The translations under genes were made by a program, and so were the position numbers. Shown here one piece after another: positions 28,570-42,327 of a stretch of DNA of 64,000 bases. The DNA lies in the NCBI RefSeq assembly GCF_014467235.1, contig NZ_NKHP01000014.1, positions 1 to 64,000 of the forward strand. Reading direction: 5' to 3'. Position 1 is the first letter of the stretch; every line of letters starts with the position of its first letter. This stretch comes from Xenorhabdus indica (GTDB lineage: Bacteria; Pseudomonadota; Gammaproteobacteria; Enterobacterales; Enterobacteriaceae). A model generated the notes under the pieces. That model was not told the origin of the DNA. It did not search any database and was given only the letters and a program-made list of their open reading frames with translations.

Positions 28570-30910
28570 GTTCTTTGGCAGTTCTTAATATCTCAGGAGC
28601 TGCCGCAATAACGTGGTTTATCTCATCAATGAACTCCAGCAATTCCGGCTCTAAATCGGCCAGAGGAGTCCCCTGTTTCAACTGTTTCTCAATGAGTTCA
28701 CAAATCGCTTTTAGTTTGGGGACACCGTTGTAGCAGCAGCTACCATGTAATTTATGAACGTGATGGGCAAATTGTTTGCGGTGAGATTCACCTTCTGAAG
28801 TTAAAGCTTGCTCAATCATGGCCTTCATTTCTGGCAGAGGCTGCACGAACATCTCTAACATTTCCCGCGCCAATGATTCTTTACCCGCAGTTTGTTGTAA
28901 TGCCAGTCGCCAATCGATAGCTTGTGGCTTTTTTGTCGGGCTGTATTGATTCAGCAGGGCTTTTAAGCGAACTTCATCCAATGGTTTAGACAGACAGTCG
29001 GTAAAAGGTGAATGGTCTCTATTGCGAGTTTCATCACAGAGAAAAGCAGTGACAGCAATAATCGGTGTCTGTTTATGCTCAGGTATTCGGTGGATCTGTT
29101 CTGAAGTTTGAATGCCATCCATATCCGCCATTTGAATATCCATCAGAATGAGATCTAATGGGTGTTTCTCCGCTACTTGCAGGGCTTCCATACCACTACT
29201 GCATAAAATGGTATTTTCCACTTGTTCATTTAAGAGTGCGCCAATTAATTTCAAATTGGCCGGGTTATCATCTACCGCCATGACTGTCATAGACAAACGG
29301 GGGAACGCGGGAGTCTGAGGCAAACGTTCTGGCAAAAAGCCCAACAGGATATCTTCTTTTTCCAGCCAGATATCAAAATAAAATACCGTCCCTTTAGTGG
29401 GCTCGCTGGTAAAATCGATTTCTCCGTTCATTTCATTCACCAGCTTTTTGGTGATACTCAATCCTAACCCAGTACCACCATAATGGCGGGTAATACTCGC
29501 ATCAGCCTGATTGAATGCCTGAAACAGAATAGGGCGATATTCTGATTTAATACCAATGCCGGTATCGGTCACGGTAAAATCAATGTGTACCATATGGTGT
29601 CTCTGTTGACGCAGTTTGATTTCCAGCGTAACACTGCCTTTGTCCGTGAATTTTATGGCATTGCCAATTAAGTTAGTGAGTATTTGCTGCAAGCGGATGG
29701 GATCACCAATCATCAGATTTGGCAACTTGTCATCAATGTAATGATACAGAGGGAGATTTTTCACATTGGCAGAAGGTGTCAGTAATTCGATAACTTCGTT
29801 GACGGTGTCACGCAGCAGAAAGGGAACCTGATCCAGTATCAGTTTATTGGACTCCAGACGTGAAAAATCCAGAATGTCATTGATAATTTTCAGTAGATTA
29901 TTAGCAGAACGCTCAATGACATAAAGATATTCAGCCTGTTGAGATGTTATTGGTGTTTTCAACATCTGACGGGTAAACCCAATGACGCCGTTGAGTGGCG
30001 TGCGTAATTCGTGGGACATATTCGCCAGAAATTCTGTTTTTATCCTGACAGCTTCTTGTGCCCGTTTCTTGGCAATAGTCAATTCAACATTTTGGATTTC
30101 TAACTGCTCCATCGTAATTTGCAGGTCAGAAGTGGCTTGATCGATATGCAGTTGCATCTCATCTTTATACTTTGACAAGGATTTTGCCACCGTATTGATC
30201 CCGTTCTGGAGCGCAGATAATTCTCCCGGCATGGCACCTGTGACTCGCGTGTCTAACTGCCCCTGACGGATACGGTTAACCGCTTTCACCATACAATCCA
30301 GGGGTTCTGTCACCTTACATACCAAAATGTGGGCAGATAGCGCAGTGCCTCCAAGGCAAAGGATCAGCAGGATGATAGAAGTTGCGATTTCTTTGTATTG
30401 CTGAAGCTGGGCAGCCCGTAAATCCAGATCAATGGCAATATAACCGATAGGAGTTGCATTGTTGATAGGATTGCGCTCCTCATGAGCAGAATTGGTTTCC
30501 GAGATAATCGGCATTTTCAGGACGATACTATTACTATCTTCTTCTTTAGTCAGTGTTGTCGGTATGGGATCATTTGGTCTGAGGCGCAGTAGATCGACAT
30601 CATATTTATCATTGGAAATTTCGAATAATTTATGATGTTCATCGAAAATCGCAATAGCCATAACGACTTCGGAATTGCGGTGATGAAGGCTATTTATCAA
30701 TGATTTTACGCGCTTACTGTTATCCAGATTTATCCCCACCTCACTGGCAATGGATAAAGGCTCAATAATGCTGATACCACTACGAACTATCAGGCTCTTC
30801 AACTCATAATAGCGGTATGAGATAAATGATATACTCACAAGCGTTCCGACCAGTAGAACAGGAACCAAAATCAGGCTCATCATACGGGTGCGTAGGCTAT
30901 ATTTGGTCAT
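28562..30910 (-). CDS. barA: Hybrid sensor kinase BarA lacking the pseudo-receiver domain
   Basis: Membrane sensor of the BarA-UvrY/CsrA regulatory system. From ATG 30910 ([11 protein letters not shown]) it has 782 residues: membrane segments at about 8-32 and 174-195, a periplasmic region between, HAMP, HisKA with His300 ([13 protein letters not shown]), HATPase ('[10 protein letters not shown]', 'DTGIGI', 'GGTGLGL'), a receiver with phospho-acceptor Asp591 ([14 protein letters not shown]), and an HPt domain with His719 (HKLHGSCC). E. coli BarA is 918 residues; the missing part is the degenerate receiver-like domain, since only about 26 residues link the HATPase to '[15 protein letters not shown]'. 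The receiver's conserved Thr and Lys are present. Divergent from rlmD with a 53-bp gap. Confidence 0.93.
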   Translation of the reverse strand: MTKYSLRTRMMSLILVPVLLVGTLVSISFISYRYYELKSLIVRSGISIIEPLSIASEVGINLDNSKRVKSLINSLHHRNSEVVMAIAIFDEHHKLFEISNDKYDVDLLRLRPNDPIPTTLTKEEDSNSIVLKMPIISETNSAHEERNPINNATPIGYIAIDLDLRAAQLQQYKEIATSIILLILCLGGTALSAHILVCKVTEPLDCMVKAVNRIRQGQLDTRVTGAMPGELSALQNGINTVAKSLSKYKDEMQLHIDQATSDLQITMEQLEIQNVELTIAKKRAQEAVRIKTEFLANMSHELRTPLNGVIGFTRQMLKTPITSQQAEYLYVIERSANNLLKIINDILDFSRLESNKLILDQVPFLLRDTVNEVIELLTPSANVKNLPLYHYIDDKLPNLMIGDPIRLQQILTNLIGNAIKFTDKGSVTLEIKLRQQRHHMVHIDFTVTDTGIGIKSEYRPILFQAFNQADASITRHYGGTGLGLSITKKLVNEMNGEIDFTSEPTKGTVFYFDIWLEKEDILLGFLPERLPQTPAFPRLSMTVMAVDDNPANLKLIGALLNEQVENTILCSSGMEALQVAEKHPLDLILMDIQMADMDGIQTSEQIHRIPEHKQTPIIAVTAFLCDETRNRDHSPFTDCLSKPLDEVRLKALLNQYSPTKKPQAIDWRLALQQTAGKESLAREMLEMFVQPLPEMKAMIEQALTSEGESHRKQFAHHVHKLHGSCCYNGVPKLKAICELIEKQLKQGTPLADLEPELLEFIDEINHVIAAAPEILRTAKELT

Positions 30911-30963
30911 AAGCGTCCATTGTGGGAAAATCAAAACTCAATTTTTCAAAGTCAGTCAGAATC

Positions 30964-32331
30964 ATGGTGCAATTTTACTCTCCAAACCGCCGCTCCGTAA
31001 ACCCAGGTATTATTTCAGTTACCGCAGATAATCTTGATGCTCAAGGGCAGGGTATTGCCCGTCATCAGGGAAAAACGATTTTTATCCAGGGGCTATTGCC
31101 CGGTGAGCAGGCACAAATTCAACTGACAGAAGAAAAACGCCAGTTTGCTAAAGCTAAGGTAGTAAAACGGTTATCAGACAGCCCATTTCGTGTGGAACCG
31201 CGTTGCCCGCATTTCAAGGTGTGTGGAGGCTGTCAACAGCAACATGTTGCGGCTGAATTACAAGCTAAAACTAAAGCCGGTGTGCTTGAACATCTGATCC
31301 AGCGGGAAACAGGGGTCAGTATCAGTGCTCAGCCCATTATCCACAGCCCGGAATATGGGTATCGGCGTCGGGCAAGGCTCGGCCTGCAATATCAAGTCAA
31401 ACAGCGTAATTTATTGATGGGCTTTCGTCAGAGCCAAACCAACGATTTGGTGGATGTCAAACATTGTCCGGTAATGCACCCTGAACTGGAAAAATTGTTA
31501 CAGCCATTATCTCTGTGTTTAAACAGCCTGAAAGCCGTTAAGCGACTGGGACATGTTGAATTAATTCTGGCGAATAATAGCCCATTAGTTGTTTTACGTC
31601 ATCTTGACCCCATAAAGCATGAAGACAGAGAGACACTGCGCATTTTTTCTGAGCAGTATAAGGTCGCGATTTATCTGGCTGGTGATGAAAAATCCCTTGA
31701 GCTGTTGTCTCTTGGAACGTTGTCTCCTGAACATTCAGCGGAAGGACAATCTGAGCCGTGGTATCAGGTGGATGGTTTGAAGCTGGTTTTCAGTCCACGG
31801 GATTTTATTCAGATTAATGATGAAGTTAATCAACAAATGGTGGCTCAGGCCTTGTCGTGGCTGGACTTACAGCCAGAAGATCGGGTATTAGATCTTTTCT
31901 GCGGAATGGGGAACTTTACGCTGCCGATAGCCACTAAAGTACAGGCAGTTGTCGGTGTGGAAGGCGTTGCGGCATTGGTTGCAAGTGGACAATATAATGC
32001 TCGGTTAAATGGACTTAATAACGTCAGTTTTTTCCATGAAAATCTGGAATCAGATATTCATCAGCAGCCTTGGGCAGCGCAGGGGTTCAATAAAGTGTTG
32101 TTGGATCCTGCCCGTGCTGGTGCTGCGGGCGTCATGTCACATATAGTAAAACTGGCCCCTGAAAAAGTGGTTTACGTTTCTTGTAATCCCACAACTTTGG
32201 CACGGGATAGCAAAGTTTTGCTAGAGGCCGGTTATCATCTTGTTAGTGTGCGGATGCTGGATATGTTTCCGCACACCGGTCATCTGGAGTCCATGGCACT
32301 GTACTGCCGTGAGCTGATGACCATCGAGTAG
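30964..32331 (+). CDS. rlmD: 23S rRNA (uracil-1939-C5)-methyltransferase
   Basis: SAM-dependent methyltransferase modifying U1939 of 23S rRNA. From ATG 30964 ([10 protein letters not shown]) it has 455 residues. An N-terminal TRAM domain ('[25 protein letters not shown]') is followed by the [4Fe-4S] cysteines Cys81, 87, 90 and 168 ([15 protein letters not shown]), the SAM site '[16 protein letters not shown]' and the nucleophilic Cys in '[14 protein letters not shown]'. The frame opens 42 bases earlier, but that start would nearly touch barA and has no family support. relA follows after 9 bp, so the two are probably co-transcribed. Confidence 0.96.
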   Translation: MVQFYSPNRRSVNPGIISVTADNLDAQGQGIARHQGKTIFIQGLLPGEQAQIQLTEEKRQFAKAKVVKRLSDSPFRVEPRCPHFKVCGGCQQQHVAAELQAKTKAGVLEHLIQRETGVSISAQPIIHSPEYGYRRRARLGLQYQVKQRNLLMGFRQSQTNDLVDVKHCPVMHPELEKLLQPLSLCLNSLKAVKRLGHVELILANNSPLVVLRHLDPIKHEDRETLRIFSEQYKVAIYLAGDEKSLELLSLGTLSPEHSAEGQSEPWYQVDGLKLVFSPRDFIQINDEVNQQMVAQALSWLDLQPEDRVLDLFCGMGNFTLPIATKVQAVVGVEGVAALVASGQYNARLNGLNNVSFFHENLESDIHQQPWAAQGFNKVLLDPARAGAAGVMSHIVKLAPEKVVYVSCNPTTLARDSKVLLEAGYHLVSVRMLDMFPHTGHLESMALYCRELMTIE

Positions 32332-32340
32332 GGAGAAATT

Positions 32341-34581
32341 ATGGTTGCGGTAAGAAGTGCTCATCTCACACCAGCAGGTGAATTTGCTGTCGATAGGTGG
32401 ATCGCGAGTTTAAACATTGTCAATCCACACTCCAGTAAAAAATTAGCTGAAACATGGCATTACTGTTACGAGAAGGTTCAGGATCAGCCCAATGCAGAGC
32501 TACTGTTGTGGCGCGGTGTTGAAATGGTAGAAATCCTGTCTACGTTGAGTATGGATAATGACAGTATGCGTGCAGCACTGCTTTTTCCCTTCCTTGATGC
32601 CAAGATAGTCAGCAATGAAATAGTGACAGAAACCTTTGGTAAATCCATCACAGATCTGGTGCACGGTGTGCTGGAAATGGATGCTATCCGCCAGTTGAAA
32701 GCGACACATACGGATTCCACTTGCTCAACTCAAGTGGATAATGTACGTCGTATGTTGCTGGCGATGGTAGAAGATTTTCGTTGTGTGGTTATTAAACTGG
32801 CAGAACGGATCGCCTATTTGCGGGAAGTAAAAGATGCCAGTGAAGATGAACGGGTATTGGTCGCAAAAGAGTGTTCCAATATCTATGCCCCTCTTGCCAA
32901 CCGACTGGGTATTGGTCAGTTAAAATGGGAACTGGAAGATTTTTGCTTTCGTTACCTGCATCCTGATGAATATAAAAAAATAGCGAATCTTTTACATGAA
33001 CGCAGGATTGATCGTGAGCAGTATATAGAAAAATTTATCACGACCTTGCGTCGGTATATGCTCAAAGAAGGGATCTCGGCAGATGTTTACGGGCGTCCCA
33101 AACATATTTACAGCATCTGGCGCAAGATGCAGAAAAAATCCCTCTCTTTTGATGAATTGTTCGATGTACGTGCAGTCCGTATTGTCGTTGAACGGTTACA
33201 GGATTGTTATGCGGCGTTGGGGATAGTGCATACTCACTATCGCCATCTACCGGATGAATTTGATGATTATGTTGCCAACCCGAAGCCAAACGGCTATCAA
33301 TCAATCCATACCGTGGTACTGGGGCCAAACGGTAAAACACTTGAAATCCAAATCCGTACCCGTCAGATGCATGATGATGCTGAGCTTGGAGTAGCCGCCC
33401 ACTGGAAATATAAAGAAGGCACAGCGATTGGTGGCGGTAAATCAGGCAGTTATGAAAGCCGGATTGCATGGTTGCGGAAACTGATCGCATGGCAGGAAGA
33501 AATGGCAGATACCGGCGAGATGCTGGATGAAGTCCGCAGTCAGGTATTTGATGATCGTGTTTATGTTTTCACGCCAAAAGGGGATGTGATTGATTTACCG
33601 ACTGGTTCAACACCGCTGGATTTTGCTTATCATATTCACAGCGATGTCGGTCATCGCTGCATTGGAGCGAAAATTGGCGGGCGGATTGTGCCGTTCAGTT
33701 ATCAGCTCCAGATGGGAGATCAGATTGAAATCATCACCCAGAAACACCCCAATCCAAGCCGTGACTGGCTGAATCCGAACCTTGGCTATGTCACTACCAG
33801 CCGTGGGCGGGCGAAGATCCATAACTGGTTCCGTAAGCAGGATCGCGATAAGAACATTATTGCCGGACGCCAGATGTTGGACAATGAACTGACACATTTA
33901 GGTATCACGCTTAAAGAGGCCGAAAAAGAACTGATTGCCCGCTATAACGTGAATTCGTTGGAAGAAGTTCTGGCTGGTATCGGTGTGGGCGATATCCGTA
34001 TTCACCAACTGGCGAATTTCCTGCAAAACAAATTCAATAAAACCACGGCAGAAGAAGCCGATCGTGAGGCACTCCGTAGTCTGGAGAACAAAACATACTC
34101 TCCGCGCAATAATACGCAAAAAGACAATGGCCGGGTTGTCGTAGAGGGGGTTGGTAATCTGATGCATCATATTGCCCGTTGCTGCCAGCCGATTCCGGGA
34201 GATGATATCGTTGGGTTTATTACACGTGGACGGGGAATTTCTATCCACAGAGCAAGCTGTGATCAACTGGCTGAGCTGGAAATCAGCGCACCAGAACGGG
34301 TTGTGGATGCTGTGTGGGGAGAGAGTTATTCCAGTGGTTATTCCCTTGTAGTGCGGGTAATAGCCAATGATCGTAGCGGATTACTGCGTGATATCACCAC
34401 GATACTCGCCAATGAGAAAGTCAATGTACTTGGTGTCAGTAGCCGCAGTGATGTGAAGCAACAATTGGCTACGATTGATATGAACATTGAGATTTATAAT
34501 TTACAGGTGTTGGGACGAGTGCTGGCGAAGCTCAACCAACTGTCTGATGTCATTGAAGCCAGACGTTTGCACGGTGATTAG
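32341..34581 (+). CDS. relA: (p)ppGpp synthetase I
   Basis: Ribosome-associated GTP/GDP pyrophosphokinase of the stringent response. 746 residues: a degenerate HD hydrolase domain (the metal-binding HD is replaced, reading 'FPFLDAKIV'), a synthetase domain with 'VYGRPKHIYSIWRKMQKK' and 'DYVANPKPNGYQSIHTVVLGP', a TGS domain ('VYVFTPKGDVIDLPTGSTPLDFAYHIHS'), the conserved-cysteine region ('HHIARCCQPIPGDDIVGF') and a C-terminal ACT domain ('RSGLLRDITTILANEKVNV'). The synthetase-type charged ExDD-like pattern and the inactive HD identify RelA rather than SpoT. mazG follows after 6 bp; the mazEF toxin pair that lies there in E. coli is absent. Confidence 0.98.
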   Translation: MVAVRSAHLTPAGEFAVDRWIASLNIVNPHSSKKLAETWHYCYEKVQDQPNAELLLWRGVEMVEILSTLSMDNDSMRAALLFPFLDAKIVSNEIVTETFGKSITDLVHGVLEMDAIRQLKATHTDSTCSTQVDNVRRMLLAMVEDFRCVVIKLAERIAYLREVKDASEDERVLVAKECSNIYAPLANRLGIGQLKWELEDFCFRYLHPDEYKKIANLLHERRIDREQYIEKFITTLRRYMLKEGISADVYGRPKHIYSIWRKMQKKSLSFDELFDVRAVRIVVERLQDCYAALGIVHTHYRHLPDEFDDYVANPKPNGYQSIHTVVLGPNGKTLEIQIRTRQMHDDAELGVAAHWKYKEGTAIGGGKSGSYESRIAWLRKLIAWQEEMADTGEMLDEVRSQVFDDRVYVFTPKGDVIDLPTGSTPLDFAYHIHSDVGHRCIGAKIGGRIVPFSYQLQMGDQIEIITQKHPNPSRDWLNPNLGYVTTSRGRAKIHNWFRKQDRDKNIIAGRQMLDNELTHLGITLKEAEKELIARYNVNSLEEVLAGIGVGDIRIHQLANFLQNKFNKTTAEEADREALRSLENKTYSPRNNTQKDNGRVVVEGVGNLMHHIARCCQPIPGDDIVGFITRGRGISIHRASCDQLAELEISAPERVVDAVWGESYSSGYSLVVRVIANDRSGLLRDITTILANEKVNVLGVSSRSDVKQQLATIDMNIEIYNLQVLGRVLAKLNQLSDVIEARRLHGD

Positions 34582-34587
34582 AAAAAT

Positions 34588-35388
34588 ATGGATAAGATAG
34601 ATACAACCTCAATTGAACGTCTTAAAGGGATTATGGCGCAACTGCGCCATCCCCAAGATGGTTGCCCATGGGATAAAGTACAAACTTCTTCTACTATTGC
34701 TCCTTACACATTGGAAGAAACCTATGAAGTCATTGATGCCATTGAGCGCAATGATACCAATGCCCTGAAAGAAGAGTTGGGTGATTTACTGTTTCACATT
34801 GTCTTTTATGCCCAGATGGGAAAAGAGCAGCAATTGTTTGATTTCGACGATATCTGCGAAGCGGTTTGCGATAAGCTGGAACGCAGGCATCCCCATATCT
34901 TCAATCAACAATCAGGCATCAACAGCGAAGAAGCCATTGGTAGTTGGGAACAACGCAAAGCTGCGGAAAGAGCGGAAAAAGATCAACATTCTGTGCTGGA
35001 TGATATCCCTGCCAGCCTGCCTGCATTGATGAAAGCGTATAAGATCCAGAAACGCTGTGCTTCTGTTGGCTTTGATTGGGAGACCGTCGGGCCCGTTCTG
35101 GATAAGGTTTATGAAGAGATTGACGAGGTGATGGATGAAGCGAAGCAGGCGGTTGTAAATGATGCGCGTGTGGGGGAAGAACTGGGTGATTTACTGTTTG
35201 CCGTCGTTAACTTATCCCGTCATTTAGGGCATAAACCTGAAATGACGTTACAAAAAGCTTGTCAGAAATTTGAAAATCGCTTTCGTCATGTTGAGAGACT
35301 TCTTCACGATAAAGGATTGTCATTGGAAACTGCCACATTGGACCAAATGGAAGCAATGTGGCAACGGGTGAAAAAACAACAAATTTAG
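34588..35388 (+). CDS. mazG: Nucleoside triphosphate pyrophosphohydrolase
   Basis: Hydrolyses NTPs and dNTPs to monophosphates, cleaning the pool and affecting ppGpp in E. coli. The 266-residue protein has two MazG repeats, each with an ExxE...ExxD metal site: the first 'LEETYEVIDAIERND ... LKEELGDLLFHIV', the second 'VYEEIDEVMDEAKQ ... GEELGDLLFAVVNLSRHL'. The N-terminus 'LRHPQDGCPWDKVQ' is conserved. Start ATG 34588 is six bases after relA. About 180 bp separate it from pyrG. Confidence 0.96.
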   Translation: MDKIDTTSIERLKGIMAQLRHPQDGCPWDKVQTSSTIAPYTLEETYEVIDAIERNDTNALKEELGDLLFHIVFYAQMGKEQQLFDFDDICEAVCDKLERRHPHIFNQQSGINSEEAIGSWEQRKAAERAEKDQHSVLDDIPASLPALMKAYKIQKRCASVGFDWETVGPVLDKVYEEIDEVMDEAKQAVVNDARVGEELGDLLFAVVNLSRHLGHKPEMTLQKACQKFENRFRHVERLLHDKGLSLETATLDQMEAMWQRVKKQQI

Positions 35389-35553
35389 GGATAAATTACA
35401 TTTGATCTATGTTGTGATTAGTTTCATTTGGGAATTGCTACAATTTGAAATTTCTACAATTGGATAGATAAAAGAGATAGAGTTTGTAGCGCATTTAAGG
35501 TTAGGGTATACTGCTTTCCCGTCCTGTTATATTCATCATCCTTTTAAACCTAA

Positions 35554-37200
<1,647 letters not shown>

Positions 37201-37248
37201 AATAAGATATGGGGTGATCGATGGGGCTTTACTCGATTCTTTGTGTGA

Positions 37249-38592
<1,344 letters not shown>

Positions 38593-38632
38593 TGGCTGAC
38601 TGGTTTCAATAAAAAAATATTATTTATATTTT

Positions 38633-38663
38633 GGCGAAAGAGTAATACTCTTTCGCCTTTCTT
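38633..38663 (+). terminator. Rho-independent terminator of eno
   Basis: GGCGAAAGAGT (38633-38643), a three-base loop AAT and ACTCTTTCGCC (38647-38657) form an 11-bp stem, followed by TTTCTT. Confidence 0.9.
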
Positions 38664-38973
38664 AAAAAGACAATTTTAGCGATGTGCTTTTTTCTTTATT
38701 GCATAATGGTTGCATAATAGAGGATTATTTAACCATTCGTAAAATAAGAAATGTGATATAACTCCTTAAAATGAATTCTTTTTTTACGCCTTTAATTAAT
38801 AAATAAGCAAATATCACGTAGCAGATCCCAAAATCGCATTCCTTGTATTTTATTTATCGTTCAGACTCCTTATTATTTCAGATGTAATGTAATTCATTAA
38901 CATTTAGGGCAATGATTCATCAATTATTATTTTTACATTACGGAGTTATGTTTCATTGTTACATGGAGTCTTC
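38664..38973. other. AT-rich promoter region before the anion transporter gene
   Basis: About 310 bp after the eno terminator. No gene is seen; it presumably holds the promoter of the transporter gene, whose ribosome site (TGGAG) is at about 38963. Confidence 0.4.
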
Positions 38974-40359
38974 ATGGACGCTTCAGAATCTTTAACCCCT
39001 GCGGTTGGGCCAATACCCTCAAGTAAAAGAGGCTTAATTATTCTCGCGCTGGATATCATTTTGTTAATTGCTTTGCTGAAGTTTTTGCCTTATAGCGAAA
39101 AAGCAAATGCAGGTTTGGCATTAATGGCATTTATCGGGGTGTTATGGCTGACCGAAGCCATTCACGTCACTATTACTGCACTTTGTGTTCCAATTCTGGC
39201 AGTTGGAATGGGATTGATGAATACAGGTGACGCGCTGAAATCTTTTGCAAATCCAATTATCTTTTTGTTCTTTGGTGGCTTTGCATTGGCGACAGCACTG
39301 CATATTCAAGGTCTGGACAGACTGATAGCTAACCGTCTTCTGATGATTGCCCGTGGGCGTTTATCAGTGGCGGTCATGCTGATATTTGGTATCACGGCTT
39401 TACTTTCGATGTGGATTAGCAATACAGCGACCGCAGCGATGATGTTGCCACTGGTTCTGGGTATTTTGGCTAATCTGGATGTTCGTACTGAACGTAATAC
39501 ATTTGTTTTTGTGTTATTGGGTGTGGCATATAGCGCCAGTATTGGTGGTTTGGGCACGCTGGTAGGTAGCCCACCTAATGCGATTGCAGCAGCGCAGTTA
39601 GGTATGGATTTCATTACATGGATGAAGTACGGCGTACCAATGGTGATCATCCTGTTACCTGTTATGGTGATACTGATGTATATCATGTTGCGTCCGAATC
39701 TGAATCATAAATTTGATCTGGAGCTGGAGCATCTGGAATGGAATAGTAAACGTGTTATCGCCATGTTTATTTTCCTGCTGGTTGTTGTTTGCTGGATTTT
39801 CAGTTCCCTCATCAGTGATGCTCTTGGCGGTATCAAAGACTTAGATACCATCATTGCCGTGAGTGCAGCTATTTTGATTGGTATTACTGGTGTATCAACG
39901 TGGTCACAGATCCAAAATAACACTGAATGGGGCGTGTTGATGCTGTTTGGTGGTGGTCTGACACTGAGCGCTGTTCTGAAAAACTCCGGTGCAAGTGAAG
40001 TTATGGCGAATGGTATGGCTGCAACATTTGGCTCAAGTTCGTGGTTTGTGATTATTGTTGCTATTGCTACATTCATTATCTTCCTGACCGAATTTACCAG
40101 TAATACAGCCAGTGCCGCGTTACTTGTCCCTATTTTTGCCACAGTTGCAGAAGCTCTGGGAATGCCGGTTATCGTGTTGACCATGATTATCGGTATTGGT
40201 GCATCTTGTGCATTTATGCTACCTGTAGCTACACCACCGAATGCCATTGTTTATGGCACTGGCTATATCAAGCAGATTGAAATGGTACGTGTGGGTCTTG
40301 TGCTGAACCTGGCATGTATTGCGATTATTTCTGTCATTGCCTGGTTCTTCTGGGTATAA
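38974..40359 (+). CDS. DASS-family (SLC13) dicarboxylate/anion symporter
   Basis: A 461-residue inner-membrane transporter with about eleven membrane segments. The two duplicated signature hairpins are clear: 'MWISNTATAAMMLPLV' and 'EFTSNTASAALLVPIF', each with the Ser-Asn-Thr substrate and sodium motif, plus 'GTLVGSPPNAIAA' and 'FMLPVATPPNAIVYGTGYI'. These place it in the divalent anion:sodium symporter family that takes up succinate, fumarate, malate, citrate or sulfate; the SNT motifs favour C4-dicarboxylates. The frame opens at 38956, but ATG 38974 (MDASES) has GGAG five bases upstream. Single-gene unit flanked by terminators. Confidence 0.88.
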   Translation: MDASESLTPAVGPIPSSKRGLIILALDIILLIALLKFLPYSEKANAGLALMAFIGVLWLTEAIHVTITALCVPILAVGMGLMNTGDALKSFANPIIFLFFGGFALATALHIQGLDRLIANRLLMIARGRLSVAVMLIFGITALLSMWISNTATAAMMLPLVLGILANLDVRTERNTFVFVLLGVAYSASIGGLGTLVGSPPNAIAAAQLGMDFITWMKYGVPMVIILLPVMVILMYIMLRPNLNHKFDLELEHLEWNSKRVIAMFIFLLVVVCWIFSSLISDALGGIKDLDTIIAVSAAILIGITGVSTWSQIQNNTEWGVLMLFGGGLTLSAVLKNSGASEVMANGMAATFGSSSWFVIIVAIATFIIFLTEFTSNTASAALLVPIFATVAEALGMPVIVLTMIIGIGASCAFMLPVATPPNAIVYGTGYIKQIEMVRVGLVLNLACIAIISVIAWFFWV

Positions 40360-40388
40360 TTTTTTATCAAAAAATAAACCATAAATGA

Positions 40389-40418
40389 ACTCGCCACCTC
40401 AAAGGTGGCGAGTATTTT
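40389..40418. terminator. Bidirectional terminator after the anion transporter
   Basis: ACTCGCCACCT (40389-40399), loop CAA and AGGTGGCGAGT (40403-40413), followed by ATTTTT. It lies between convergent genes. Confidence 0.9.
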
Positions 40419-40443
40419 TCGGGACGATTTTCTCTTAAAGAGA

Positions 40444-41925
40444 TTATTCTTTGGTGCTGATATAGATATTTTTGACCTGAGTATAAGCATCCAAAGCCAT
40501 TTTATGTGTTTCTCGTCCAAGTCCTGATTTTTTATAACCACCAAATGGTGTGTGGGCAGGAAGTTCATGATAGGTATTGATCCACATACGGCCAGCCTTA
40601 ACAGCTTTAGCGACACGCAGAGCGCGATTAATATCCTGTGTCCAGACCGCACCAGCCAGACCATATTCTGAATCATTAGCCATCTCAACGACTTCGTCTT
40701 CATTACTGAATGGAATAACACAGAGAACCGGCCCGAAAATTTCTTCTTGTGCCACACGCATATCATTAGTCACATTAGTGAGAATGGTTGGCTGAACAAA
40801 GAACCCATCGTCATATCCTGCTCCTGTTATGCGTTTGCCACCAGTAAGAATGGTTGCACCTTCCTGTTTGGCAAGATCAATATAACCCAGGATAGTATTC
40901 ATTTGCTCTTCACTGACCTGACATCCCATTTCAGTTGCAGGATCCATTGGGTCACCGACTCGAACGGATTCGAAGACGGTTTTCAACGATTGCAGGAATG
41001 AATCATAGATATCTTTATGCAGGAATAGACGTGCACCAGATTCACAAGCCTGTCCCTGATTCAGTAAAATAGCGTTAGCGGCATACTTGACAGCTTTTTT
41101 CATATTGGCATCAGGGAAAATGATATTGGCTGATTTTCCTCCTAGCTCCAGTGTGGCGGGAATAAGTCTTTTAGCGGCGGCGGTTGCAACGTTGTAACCA
41201 ACTTCTGTTGAGCCGGTAAAGGCTACTTTGTCAATACCTTCATGATCAAGGATTGCTTGACCGACAATAGAACCACGGCCTGTGACAATATTGACAACGC
41301 CCGCAGGAAGAACTTGATTTATGATGCGTCCCAATTCCAGCAAACTCATGGGAGTCAGACTGGCAGGGTTGATAACCACGGTATTACCCGCCGCTAAGGC
41401 AGGAGCAAGTTTCCAGGCTGCCATCAGCAGTGGGAAGTTCCAGGGAATGATTTGCCCGATTACACCGATTGGCTCTCTGATCACCAGACTCAGATTATCA
41501 TCATCAATAACATCCATTGCATCAGAGTGAGAACGGATCACACCTGCAAAATAACGGAAATGATCGATAGCAAAAGGAATGTCAAAATTGCGGCATAAAG
41601 TTTGTGTCTTACCACCATCTAATGTTTCAAGGGTGATAAAGCGCTCTGCTTCTGCCTCCAATAAGTCGGCAATTTTCAACAGGATGGTTTGTCTTTCTGT
41701 CGCTGAAGTTTTGCTCCAGGCGGGTAAGGCTTTAGTGGCTGCCTGAACAGCAAGTTCAACATCCTGAGCATTTCCTGCCACATATTCAGTGAGTAATTCT
41801 CCGGTTGCCGGGTTATAGCTTTTCATTGTTTCTTTTGAAACACTATCAACCCATTCACCGCCAATCAGCATTTTATAAGACTTAGCAGGTAATAGTTCTT
41901 TTGCGATATCATGTAACTTCTTCAT
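40444..41925 (-). CDS. aldB: NAD(P)-dependent aldehyde dehydrogenase, AldB-like
   Basis: Oxidises aldehydes (acetaldehyde and others in the AldB/ExaC group) to acids. From ATG 41925 (MKKLHDIAKE, GGAG six bases upstream) it has 493 residues; the frame opens at 41976. Motifs: 'IGQIIPWNFPLLMAAWKLAPALAAGN', 'AFTGSTEVGYNVATAA', catalytic Glu in 'TLELGGKSANIIF', nucleophilic Cys in 'NQGQACESGARLF', 'EEIFGPVLCVIPF' and 'FGGYKKSGLGRE'. The 'IDHFRYFAGVIR' segment is shared with AldB. Substrate is not fixed by sequence. Confidence 0.85.
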   Translation of the reverse strand: MKKLHDIAKELLPAKSYKMLIGGEWVDSVSKETMKSYNPATGELLTEYVAGNAQDVELAVQAATKALPAWSKTSATERQTILLKIADLLEAEAERFITLETLDGGKTQTLCRNFDIPFAIDHFRYFAGVIRSHSDAMDVIDDDNLSLVIREPIGVIGQIIPWNFPLLMAAWKLAPALAAGNTVVINPASLTPMSLLELGRIINQVLPAGVVNIVTGRGSIVGQAILDHEGIDKVAFTGSTEVGYNVATAAAKRLIPATLELGGKSANIIFPDANMKKAVKYAANAILLNQGQACESGARLFLHKDIYDSFLQSLKTVFESVRVGDPMDPATEMGCQVSEEQMNTILGYIDLAKQEGATILTGGKRITGAGYDDGFFVQPTILTNVTNDMRVAQEEIFGPVLCVIPFSNEDEVVEMANDSEYGLAGAVWTQDINRALRVAKAVKAGRMWINTYHELPAHTPFGGYKKSGLGRETHKMALDAYTQVKNIYISTKE

Positions 41926-42327
41926 CATATTCTCCAGGTACTTTTGATTTTTGGGTATGCTAAACCATCTGTTCAAAGAGTATTATTGGATTAATTCTTA
42001 AATTCGGATTTAAATATAAAAATCTTGTATCAATAAATAAGGGGGACAACTGATTTTTATAATAAAATAATAAACACATGGAATAAATTTTGATAATTAT
42101 TATTGGTATGTGATTATATTCTGTGTGGTCTATTTTTTTTCTGCTGTCTTTTTTCAAGATGTTATCGGAGGAGTAGTTTTAATGACCATAAACAATTTAA
42201 TGATACAAGATAATAAGTAAACAAATTATCAATACGTTTATATTTAATGATAATTTTTTTAGTTAAGGTGATTTATTTTCTCAGCACTCTGCTATTATTA
42301 TACTACCAATCATTGGCGGGGATGATT
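41926..42327. other. AT-rich region between divergent aldB and lipoprotein genes
   Basis: About 400 bp, very AT-rich. It must hold the promoters of both genes. An upstream reading frame continues into the lipoprotein gene from 42247 but lacks a ribosome site, so I treat it as leader. Confidence 0.4.

Noticed and set aside
33062..33490. 142-codon antisense frame in relA
   Set aside because: Shadow of a well conserved gene.
39705..40247. 180-codon antisense frame over the anion transporter gene
   Set aside because: Mirrors the codons of a membrane protein; no ribosome site.
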